NCBI GenBank assembly: GCA_016808115.1
Contig: JAEQBH010004666.1
Span: 1-64,000 of the forward strand
Length of the DNA stretch: 64,000 bases
Direction: 5' to 3'
Source of the DNA: Tetrastigma voinierianum
Taxonomy: Eukaryota; Streptophyta; Magnoliopsida; Vitales; Vitaceae
How positions within the stretch are numbered: position 1 is the first letter of the stretch; each line of letters opens with the position of its first letter. Position numbers and translations under genes: made by a program. Of the stretch, positions 34,623 to 44,700 are shown in pieces. The notes under the pieces are model-generated. The model searched no databases. It was not told the origin of the DNA and saw only the letters and a program-made list of their open reading frames with translations.

Positions 34623-36556
34623 TATGACCCACACCGGTCCGTCGACTCAACCACAACCCGTTAACACTAGTGATGCCTGCCACCCATCGCCACTTATGAA
34701 AACCCGTGAGCCCTCAGACGGAGCTCTACCCAAATACAACGCCTGTAATATAACCTGTCCCAATCAACATCAATCACATGATATCTATATCTGAGTAAAA
34801 ACGGCCTCTTGGGCCCATACCACAATACTCATCATCAATATGTTATATCCAATAGTGTCAAGAGTTCAAAGTTACTCTTATACAACATATATTAAAATAC
34901 TAGAATTCTAATACATGTAAAACCACCAAAGCCACATTCCGCTTAAAACTCAATCTCTAGATGAGTCGCCTCTCGCACACCCCTCGCACTGCAAAATAAT
35001 ATCCTCGACAGGCAGCTAATGCTCGCAGGAATCACCCTAAGTGGGCTACTCTCCACCTAAGTACATGCAATGCCTGTACAAACACATTCAAGCAAAATGC
35101 ACATCCGCCTTGAAATGTCCACTTATCATCTCAGACTCGAAGTCCTCACGACTCCCTCACACTTGCTCGCTTTCACGCATGAGAACCCCAGTTTTATTTG
35201 CTCGCGGGACAACCCTTCGATGCATATATCAATCGGGTCGCTCGACGCATTGATATCGGTATGACTACCCTCCGATGTATATCAATCGGGCCGCTCCGAC
35301 GCATTGATATTGCGTTTGGCTACCCTCCGATATTTATTATTTTTAGACAACCCTCCGAACCATTCTCTCAAGAATTACCTTATGCACTCACTCCTATCGT
35401 CCTAGGGTGCCCCAGTGCATATGAAATGCATGATGCCAATTCCATTTACAATTCAATAACACATGCAAATATATAATCATGCATATATTTACATAATTTA
35501 AATCACACAAACATGTCATGTAATTTCACGATCAATTACATCAAAATTAGCTCACGTGGGCTAATGATCAAACACGAGCAACTCGATTTGAATTACTCAA
35601 CCAAACACATTATTTCACAAAAATTATTTTAGAACACTCATTCTTCGTGAATAGTGAAACCCTGCTACTTTTTCCGGTAAATCACCAATCACCTGGGCTC
35701 ACTTTAGCGAACCTCGAATTTCACTACCATTCTCCGGCCTCATACACATCACAATACAATTTATTCAACAATTTCAACTAAACACCCAAACAAATTGCAA
35801 GGTCACGAGATCATTCAAATCGATTTAAAATTCTACAATTCACCCTAAGTTTTGGGACCGATCAAACGGCCGTTTAAGGCCTCAAACCAACCGAAACATT
35901 GTAAAACACTTAAATAAAGTGTAAAACCAAAGTAGGGAGAAACCCCTACCTCATGGAGTTTGTCGAAACTCCTTAAAACCGGAGCCTACGCGTAGGCCTC
36001 GATGCGTAGAGTAGCTTTCCTTCTTGCTCTGAAGAATTTCGACGGTCGGATTAGCCACAAATCTAGAGAGAATGAGCACCTTCTCTCTAAACGGTTAACA
36101 TCCAAACATTGCATCCCTCCATTCTCCCAGCACGCTTTTGGTCTTTTTCTTTTGAAGAAGATGACCACTATTCTCTCTTTTCGTTTTTCTAACTTAAAGT
36201 CAATTCAAAAACGACATTTTTATCCTTCTTTTTCCCGCTGACATTCTAAGACTATCTCACAACATTTTCATACTTTCTCTACTCATGCCACTTATGGCAC
36301 ATGAGTACGTGTTATATGTGACTTTCGTCACATCGAAAATCGTTTTACAGCACCCGAACCGCGATGCCTCGAAAAACGTGCTAACTCCGATTGTCTCAGA
36401 ATTCGATAAAATTCGACGTACTAGCTAAATTTCGCGAGAAGATCCTAAACGACAAACCGCTGGTTTCATCCGAGATCTAGAGAATAAATTCCGGATTTTT
36501 GACCGAAATTACGATTTTGCCCTTTTTCCATAAATTGGAATTTCTCGGGTCTTACA
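34623..36556 (-). mobile_element. solo LTR of the chromovirus family, inserted in copia gag
   Basis: The 1.93 kb block is collinear with both LTRs of the chromovirus at 49377-59681 and has the same orientation: on the minus strand it begins TGTAAGACCCGAGAAATTCC, and it shares GGAGCTCTACCCAAATACAA near its other end. It has no internal region. Flanks CCATC (34618-34622) and CGATC (36557-36561) differ at one base and may be the target duplication. Copia gag resumes on both sides. A solo LTR arises by recombination between the two LTRs of a complete element. Confidence 0.88.
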
Positions 36557-36795
36557 CGATCAATGGCTTGGAACAGATAGTTCTTGGCCTTGAGATCTTT
36601 CAGCTTCTGATCTTCATAGGTCTTCTTCTATGTCTCACTAAGATCTGATCCTTCTACTGCAGCAGTGATCCCTGTCTCTATCAAGTGCCAATATTCTTTG
36701 GAACGCAGAAAATTCCCCATCAACATACTCCAATGGTCATAGTGACCATCAAACCTTGGGATGGCAGGTTGCACGAAGCTATTCTCGGATGCCAT
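36557..36795 (-). pseudogene. gag: copia gag, N-terminal part
   Basis: Starts with ATG at 36795-36793 and reads MASENSFVQPAIPRFDGHYD followed by HWSMLMGNFLRSKEYWHLIE, the well conserved start of gag in this copia type. One stop lies in LSET* at about residue 51, then KKTYEDQKLKDLKAKNYLF goes on in frame up to the solo LTR. It is the best preserved coding piece of the element. Confidence 0.92.
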
Positions 36796-36841
36796 GTCTC
36801 TGGTTCTTCACTCTAATACCTGAGTCACAAGATTTGATCAA

Positions 36842-36853
36842 GCTCTAATACCA
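36842..36853 (-). other. copia primer binding site (initiator Met tRNA type)
   Basis: On the minus strand TGGTATTAGAGC, two bases behind the 5' LTR. The usual plant PBS is TGGTATCAGAGC, complementary to the 3' end of initiator Met tRNA; one base differs. Confidence 0.9.
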
Positions 36854-36855
36854 GA

Positions 36856-37156
36856 TGTTAGAATCAAAGAAATAGCAGAGAACTTTGCAAATTCTGATTA
36901 CACAAAAGCTGGGAGAATTTTTATTTACTTAACAACTATTGTGGCTAATAAATAGCTCCCCACACCGAGATAGAGTGCTGGAAATAACCACCCACGATTT
37001 TATTGGGTGTCCTATAATCATGGTGCATGACTACATTAAACTGGAAAAAACAAACTTGTTCCTCAAGTTCAGGGAGGAATTATTCAACTTAACAGAAATA
37101 AACCTGAAACAATAGACTCTGACCCTAACGGCTAGGAAGCTCCAATAACTTCATCA
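36856..37156 (-). repeat. copia 5' LTR
   Basis: 301 bp, TGATGAAG on the minus strand at its start and TCTAACA at its end. Full-length match to 9914-10215. Confidence 0.93.
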
Positions 37157-37161
37157 AACAC
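37157..37161. repeat. target site duplication, right copy (AACAC)
   Basis: Same five bases as 9909-9913. Confidence 0.85.
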
Positions 37162-37544
37162 CAAAATCCAAATTTTCCATCAGCATTTCCACAACAAAAC
37201 ATTCTCGGAAGCTTTCAGAGGGGTTGAAAGGAAGTGAGCTCCCAAGATCATCCCGCTTCCAAACAACCGCCTTGTACTCTTAGAGACTCGCTGGTCTCGC
37301 TTCTTCAACGCCACCGGTAGCTCAGGCGGCGACTTAACACACGCCTTGATCACGCTCCTGAACTTCAACTTCGCCCCCCGCAACCATCGCGGTTCCTCCA
37401 CTGCGAACTTCCCGATCTCCCGCACGCGAGGGCCGCTCACGTTGGGGATCGGCCATAGTCGCCGACAACAAAGACCGCGGCTACCGAGACGGTAGAAGGA
37501 TCAAGCCGTGTGAGAAGAGAAAGACGATAATTACCTTGCGCCAT
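37162..37544 (-). pseudogene. phytocystatin-like gene (cysteine protease inhibitor), 3' end hit by copia
   Basis: ATG at 37544-37542 opens MAQGNYRLSLLTRL, which looks like the start of a signal peptide. After a frame change near 37455 the minus strand reads LWPIPNVSGPRVREIGKFAVEE, with the conserved cystatin N-terminal block ending in the LARFAV-like motif, then AKLKFRSVIK. After a second frame change near 37340 it reads YKAVVWKRDDLG, where AVVW is the cystatin C-terminal loop. The QxVxG loop is not cleanly readable. Phytocystatins block papain-like proteases in defence and in protein turnover. Two frame breaks suggest a pseudogene or assembly errors. The frame runs to the copia LTR, whose first bases give TGA as a stop. 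Confidence 0.66.
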
Positions 37545-37607
37545 TGTCTCTGGTTTTCTTAGTGGAGTGGGTTTGAGATCTACAAGAATGGGAGTGAACT
37601 GGATTTG

Positions 37608-37617
37608 ATTTATAGAG
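37608..37617 (-). promoter_or_regulatory. TATA box of the cystatin-like gene
   Basis: CTCTATAAAT on the minus strand, about 65 bases before the ATG at 37544. This is a normal distance for a short 5' UTR and supports a real gene start here. Confidence 0.6.
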
Positions 37618-37999
37618 AAAGGCCCATTAACGAAGTGGGTCCCATTTTGTTGTGCAGCTTCACAAATATTTAGCTCACAAATAATTTATTCTAATACAAA
37701 ATTTTGAGAAATAATCCTAAGTGTACTTTGAAGAAACGTTTTCAAAATTTTAAAAATAAACAATTTCATGTTTGGCAAATTCTACACACATCTATATCAA
37801 TCTATATTTATAGTATATATAAAAGTATATTATATATAAAAATATGAGATGTTTTACAAAATTTATTTCAAATCAAGTAATATAACTTTTATTCTAAAAC
37901 TACCTCTTATTACTACTTTTTATTTTCAATTCAATTTTCGTCTTACTATATTCCATAAAAACAACGGTTATGAGCGTTTTAGTTTTCCTTATTTGTTAT
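37618..37999. other. AT-rich upstream DNA of the cystatin-like gene
   Basis: No coding motif. AT-rich with a TATA-rich patch at 37805-37850. Likely promoter-distal DNA. Confidence 0.35.
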
Positions 38000-38630
38000 C
38001 CACTTAAAAGTAAGTTTCTTATAACTTTTCATCTCCATTTAATTCGTATCATTAACCATTAATTCTTTTAGGATTTAATATAAAATTCAATTCAATTTTG
38101 ATTCTAATCATATTCCACAAAACAACGTCATCTAGAAATTAATATAATTAAGAGCTTTTCAGTTCTTTCCTCATTTGTTATTAACCTTTAAAAGGTAAGT
38201 TTCTCATTTGTTATCAATTTTAAAAAGGTAAGTTTTTTATAAGAAAATAATTTTTTCCACTATTTCAATTCTCTCTTCATTTATAATTCACTCAGAAAGG
38301 TAAGTTTCAGGCCCACAAATTAATACTATTAAGAGCGTTTCAGTTCTCTCCTCATTTGTTATCAACTTTAAAAAAGTAAGTTTCTCTTTATTTGTTATCA
38401 ACTTCAAAAGGGTAAGTTTTTTTATAAGAAATTAATTTTTTTTCCACCATTTCTCCTCATTTGTAATCCACTTTAGAAAGGTAAGTTTCTTATAGGAAAA
38501 TAATTTTTTCTTTTCAATTTCTCCTCTTTGTTATCCAATTTGAAGGATGAGTTTCTTATAAGAAACTACTCCTTATGAGCATTTTAGTCCTCCCTCCTAT
38601 GTTATCTACTTTAAAAGGTAATTTACAATA
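38000..38630. repeat. degenerate array built on TTTGTTATC...GGTAAGTTTCTTAT
   Basis: GTAAGTTT or a close variant occurs near 38011, 38196, 38227, 38300, 38376, 38413, 38481, 38547 and 38620. It is mostly preceded by CTCATTTGTTATCAACTTTAA and followed by TATAAGAAAATAATTTTTT. Spacing varies from 31 to over 80 bp, often near 70. No coding seen. Confidence 0.75.
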
Positions 38631-38678
38631 AAAGAATTAAGTCCTTAACGAGCTTTCATCAGACATTTGTTCTGGAAA

Positions 38679-38885
38679 CAGAGAGAGAGAGATCACTTAG
38701 CGCAGTTAGAGGTTTCAAGCCATCACAGATGCATTCGTTTCTTTTCTCGCAGAGAGAGATCACTTATGCAAGTCAGGATGAAATCGAAGCTTTTCATTGC
38801 GAATGCATTTGTTCTTTTCAGAGAGAGATCACTATGCAAGCCGTGACGCGAAATTTCCACCACAAGCCTCGCTACACTTCTAAAA
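38679..38885. repeat. three tandem copies of about 70 bp with CAGAGAGAGATCACTTATG
   Basis: Copies begin near 38679, 38750 and 38820. Each carries GAGAGAGATCACT followed by a TGCAAG-like word, and the first two have ATGCATTCG or GAATGCATTTG with CTTTTC before the next unit. A short frame through it is a by-product. Confidence 0.8.
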
Positions 38886-41009
38886 CAAAAACCTTAACTC
38901 GTTGTTGTGCATGTACAACTTGTTAAATAGGAGGATGCCCCATGGAGTATTAGTACAAGTGGAATCATTTGGAGCCCTTAGGAAGAAAAGGGCGAGAGAT
39001 TTACTGAAATGACAACAAGGTGTTAAAAAAACATCTTTTGGAAGGGTGTGGTAGTGGTGGTAGTGGTATCTCTTACTTTGTTGTGTATAATTTTCTACTT
39101 ATAGAAGGTTCTTAAAAATCTCTCTTTTGGAAATACCTCCATTCTAAATAAAAATCATCGGTTATCAAGAAGTTTTCTTTTTCTTTTCCTTAATAGAGCT
39201 TGGTTGATGGGATTTTGGTTTTAAGCTTTGAAGCTTGATTGGCATTTCTTTACTCTTTCTTCAAGCAACTGGGGAGTCAATTTGTAAATTTGAATAAACG
39301 GTATTGATGAAGGCTACTTTTTTAAAACTACCATTAAAAATACTATAGTAAGCTTAATTGAAAATAAAAGCTATTCATGCATATTCCATTTTATCTATCA
39401 CCTGTTTTATTATCATATTTAATTAGGAAGCTTTGGTTGTTCCCTTTATTTGATTGGTTGAAGTTTATACAAAATTTAAGAAAACTTATAACTTGTCTGA
39501 AAACGTTTTAAAGTAATTGTCAAAAAATATATATTTTAAATTATAACAAAAATGTATTTGGAAACTTAAAAGCTTACCAATTTATTTTTTATATTTAAAA
39601 ATATCTTTTAATATAAAACGTTTTGTACTACATATCTATATTCCTACAATTATTTGATTTTTGATTCATAGTTCAAAGAAAAAATATAGTGTTTCAAAAT
39701 AATTAACTTAATTAATAAATTTTTATTTTTAACTTATTTTCAAAAAAAATTAAAATTATCAATGTTTTCAACTATATAAAAATATTTATAAAATTACTCA
39801 AAAATATAATTGTTCCATATTTTGTGTTTGGGCTTAAGCTTAACTTAGCACGTGATTTCAAAGAAAATGAATTATTGGGCGTTATTTCATTCCTTTAAGA
39901 AAAATAAAAATTATGTTGTTAGAGTAGTCACACCGGTGACGCAGCTCTTATTCAAGTGATTTGATTCTAGAGTGTCAACAAAATAATCAGTAGTTGAAAT
40001 CATTATCACAATTACACTTTATTTTTAATTGTGTTATAAACTCATAATAGCACATCGTATTGCATATTTAAAATGCTTAAATTAAAATAAATGTTTAATT
40101 TTTCAATATTTTGAACTCTAAAAACATTTTATTTGAAATTTAATGACTATCAAAATTTCATTTTTTACTTAATTTTTATAATGATATTTATCAAAAATGA
40201 CCTCTCTAGTCAGTTATTTATAAGTAAAATCTCATGTATTTAAATAATATTAATGGGTTTGACTTCATAAACTTAACATATATTACTTATTGGCGGTTTT
40301 AAGCTGAATTATGTCAACCTAAAAGTTATTTTAATTATTACTTTTTAATTATTAACATTGTTTGATAAATTTAATTAAAGTTTATTATGAAATTAACCTT
40401 ATAAATTATATTAAGGTAAAAGTGTTTGAGATAAAAAAAAAATTATGGACTAATAAAGAGATAATATAAATAATAAAGGAATATGATAGTAAAACAAGTA
40501 AAGAAGTCAAGAATGTTAAGTAACTTATGCAAACATCAAGTACATATGAAAATGTTTTCTCTTTATCAAAAAGTCACTTCATGGTTTAAAATGACTTATT
40601 CTCAAAGGGTTTGTCATTAGGTGTAAAAATCCTTGCTTTGCTCTAGAACTTATATCTCAAAGATTTTTTTGAAACTTTTTATTATGAAGCTTGTTAATTC
40701 ACCATGTATAGGTGAAATTAGGAAATCATATTTTGGAATTCCCCAACATTTAGCTACACAACTAAAAAAATTGTTCCTTAATTTTGACAAATTATTTTCA
40801 TAAGAGAAATTGTTAACAAAAGATTATTTTATTTTCTTCTTTATTCTCTATTAACCAATCAGAATTAGAATACCTCATTGTGCCTAAATTATCACAAATG
40901 CAGAGAATATTTAACATTCTTCAAAAGGTAGTAAGATATGAGCTGTGGTTCGAGATTGAGTCATAGTGTTGATAATTTACTAATTGTACTAAAGAGTTTA
41001 GTTGTCAAA

Positions 41010-41013
<4 letters not shown>
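38886..41013. other. AT-rich intergenic DNA
   Basis: About 2.1 kb, very AT-rich, no coding motif, no repeat pair recognised inside the window. It looks like single-copy intergenic DNA, though an old element cannot be excluded. Confidence 0.4.

Positions 41014-41091
<78 letters not shown>
41014..41091. repeat. (AT)39 microsatellite
   Basis: 78 uninterrupted bases of alternating A and T. A perfect run this long is unusual among the worn repeats around it and is likely to vary in length between individuals. Confidence 0.97.
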
Positions 41092-41093
<2 letters not shown>

Positions 41094-41747
41094 TAACTCG
41101 TTTCAATAATTAATCTCAAGTCTCTTTCATAATACGATATCGTAGCTGCTTAACAAAGAAAACTCCTACCGTCAGCCATTCTCGCTGCTACCACTCATGA
41201 TCCAACTTCTTCGTTAGTACTTATCCTTCTTAATGGGCGACAAATCTTATTCCACCACTGTCGTCGTGCCTCCTCCTCGTCCAATAGTCTTGCACGAGAC
41301 TGATCTGCTTTAGAACTTAATCATTCTCAATGTGAGTGCTCAGGCACCGTTAAAACTCACAACCATGAATTATTTTGCTTTTAGAAGATTTTTTACTACC
41401 GGGTTTATTCACCAAGCAGGACCCCTTCAGTATAAGTCATTTACGCAATGACCCATTATGGATCACAGATGGGATGAGAGCTCTGATACGACTTTGTTGC
41501 TTTATTTGTTTTTTGCCTTGTATTCTATTCAAGAGTAAACCAAAACACGTACACCTGTATCAAAGGATCACAAGAGACTGTGATTATAGCCTATCATATA
41601 TTTTTGTACATTGTGAATTAAATATGCAGGAATGGGTCTCGATAGATGAAACATGTGAATGTGATATCGGGGCACCTGATATCGACTGGTTTCCGCAGGT
41701 TGACATGTTGTTAACGAGACCACCGGGATTTGGGGCGTCACAACATC
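41092..41747 (+). other. gene-like stretch, not identified
   Basis: A start at 41233 gives MGDKSYSTTVVVPPPRPIVL and stops after 26 codons. Further down (41375-41788) is an open frame of 137 codons with a likely intron-exon border TATGCAG|GAATGGGTC near 41627. Composition rises to coding-like GC here compared with both sides. I do not recognise the protein family. It could be an exon remnant of a host gene, cut off by the tandem array that starts at 41748. Confidence 0.3.
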
Positions 41748-44700
41748 ACTTCTTGAAATTTCTTCATTCTCCGAGAGAGATCCAATAAGAAACATATACA
41801 CTAAACACTTTCTTATCCAAATCTTACAGATGGGTCTTAATTAAGACAAGCAACTCTCAAGCATTCTCTTTGTTGGGAGACAAAATAATAGGTTAGGGAT
41901 ATGGAGCGAAAACTCGCTTGCAGATCAAGATAAGATATTTACGTGATAGGCGTATTTTTGTAATTCGATCATATCCAAGGTTATAACACACCCCAGTAAC
42001 CTTATTCTGATATGAAAAAGCTTTAAGCCACCGCTCCTATCGATGCAGATATCACGAACCACGTGAAAACTGCCCAGATTTTCTCGCTTTCTCTTTATTA
42101 ATCGAATTTATCATTTTGTCACGACGAATCACACCCGCATGTCACCTCACTCCATTAACTACAAATTTAAACTCAGAATATAAATTTAAACTTTCTAAAG
42201 CGCTAATTTCTAACTATATAAAATAAATTTACTGATAAAATACCTATTTTAAGACACAGATACTTTATTTACAAGAAAAAAGAAAGGAACGTTTTTTTAT
42301 TGATAAGCACCGAGAGCATTGACAATGCCAAATGGCAGTGATGTTACAACCTCTCAACTGAGTCACCGTCGGTTAAACAGTAACACCCATATATTATAGT
42401 GGGGGTTAGGGCAATATATATATAATTGTTTGTACAATAATGGGCTTGTGTTTCCCTACCATTACTGTTATCATGGTAGTAATTAGAGTCATCGCATCAC
42501 TTCTTGAAATTTCGTCCTTCTCCGAAAGAGATCCAACAAGAAACATGTTCCACACTTCCTTATCCAAATCTGCACGCGGTCTTAATTAAGCATAAAGATC
42601 TCTCTCTCATCCTTCCACCTTTACAACCACTACACACGGGGGTCTTAAAATAAGAAATGCACAATACCCTTTATCCAAATTTGAAACATGAGTTCATTTG
42701 ATGCCAACAAGGTCTATCTGTTTATAACCACAAACACAAACACGCTGCTATTATAAATATCATCCCAGTGTGAATCCTATTCCAGCCGATAATAAGCTTT
42801 GCCTAATCGTTCCTACTGATATAAAGATATTTTCGAACCACGTGAAATTGCAGATTTTCTACTTTCTTTTTACTAGCACTTATCATTTTTGTTACACGAA
42901 TCACACTGCATTCGAAATTCAGACTTCACTACAAATTTAAACTCAGAATATAAATTTAAACTTTCTAAGGTGACTTCTAACTATATAAAATAAATTTATA
43001 CTTGATAAAACACTCATTTTTGTAATAAATACTTTTTATTTTACAAGAAAAAAAAGGAACGTTTTTTATTATTGATAAGCACTAAGAGCATTGACAATGC
43101 CAAATGACAGTGATGTTACAACCTCTCAACTGAGTCACTGCCTACAAAACAGTAACACCCATATATTAGTGGGGGTTAGGCAATATATATATAATTGTTT
43201 GTACAATAATGATTCTGAGTTTCCTACCATTACTATTATCATGGTAGTAATTAGAGCCATTCGCATCACTTCTTGAAATTTCGTCCTTCTCCGAAAGAGA
43301 TCCAACAAGAAACATGTTTCACACTTCCTTATCCAAATCTTACACATGTGGCTCTACTAAGACAACATGGGAAAGCATCTCTCTCATCCTTCCACCTTAC
43401 AACCACTACAATACGGGGTCTTAAAATAAGAAAATACACAATACCTCCTTATCCAAATTTGTAACATGAGCTCATTTGATGCCAACAAAGTCTATCCGTT
43501 TATGGAACCACAAACACAAACACGTGGTTATTATAAATATCATCCTAGGTAACCCTATTCCCAGTGATAATAAAAGTTTAAGCCACCTGTTCTACGATAT
43601 AGATATCATTTTCAAACCACATAAAATCCATGTATTTTCTGGGCTTTCTTACTTAATTTATCATTTTTTTTACACGAATCACACCAGATCTTGAGCTCTG
43701 TACCCTTCACTACAAATCTCTAAACTCAGAATATGCTAAATTTAAACTTTCTTAAGTCAGCGATCTAACTATATAAAATAAATTTATACTGAGATAAAAA
43801 TACCTATTTTTGTACACAAATACTTTTTTTTATTTGCGCAAAAAAAGGAACGTTTTTTTTATTATTGATAAGCACCAAGAGCATTGACAATGCCTAATGA
43901 CACTGATGTTACAAATCTCTCAACTGAGTCACTGTCGGTTAAACAGTATCCACCTTCATCCCAGATCCAAGCTTTTACTGAACCCATATAACAACGAGCT
44001 CTATCCCTTGCTCACTACTGTTATCACTGTAGTAATTAGAGCCACCATAAATACTTCTTGAAATTTAGTCCTTCTCCGAAAAGATCCAACAAGAAAACAT
44101 GTTCCACACTTCCTTATCCAAATCTTACACATGTATTCTTAATTAAGACAAAGATCTCTCTCTCATCCTTCCACCTATACAACCATCGTGACACGTATTT
44201 TAAACAAGAAACATACACAATACCTCCTTATCCAAATCTGACACATGAGCTCTCATTTGATGCTAACAAGGTCTATTCGTTTATGGCACCACATACACAA
44301 ACACATGGTTATTATAAATATCATCCTAGGTAACCCTATTCCGGTGATAGTGAAAAGCTTTTAAGCCACCATTCCCACATGTGTAAGATACCGGTCGAAT
44401 CAGAAAACTGCAGATTTTCTTTCTTGCTTATCTAGTTAGAATTTATCATTTTTTACAAGAATGAATCACACTGCATCTTGTTCTTGTACTCTCTTCATTA
44501 CAAATTTAAACTTGTAATATAAATTTAAACTTTCTAAAATACGATTTCTAACTTATAAAATAAATTTGTTACTGATAAAATACTCATTTTTGTTCACAAA
44601 TACTTTTTATTTACGTTAAAAACGTTTTTTTATCGATAAGACCACATGAGCATTGACAATACCAAATACACTAATGCAACCTCTCAACGAGCCACTGCTT

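Larger units (their letters stand above)
9914..37156 (-). mobile_element. Ty1/copia retrotransposon, complete but interrupted by nested insertions
   Basis: Two LTRs of about 300 bp (9914-10215 and 36856-37156) in the same orientation, a PBS matching initiator Met tRNA at the inner edge of the right LTR, a purine tract at the inner edge of the left LTR, and the duplication AACAC outside define the element. On the minus strand it codes gag, protease, integrase, RT, RNase H, the Ty1/copia order. Its own sequence sums to only about 4.5 kb; the rest is a gypsy element (13571-34336) and a solo LTR (34623-36556), both sitting in gag. All ORFs are broken by frameshifts. Confidence 0.92.

Noticed and set aside
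36842..36853. tRNA gene near the copia 5' LTR
   Set aside because: Only the 12-base match to the 3' end of initiator Met tRNA is present, as expected for a primer binding site. No cloverleaf could be seen anywhere in the window.
37531..37544. Intron right after ATGGCGCAAG (GTAATTATC as donor)
   Set aside because: Possible by sequence, but the frame reads on as a signal-peptide-like start and no acceptor is needed to reach the cystatin block; a single frame break near 37455 explains the rest.
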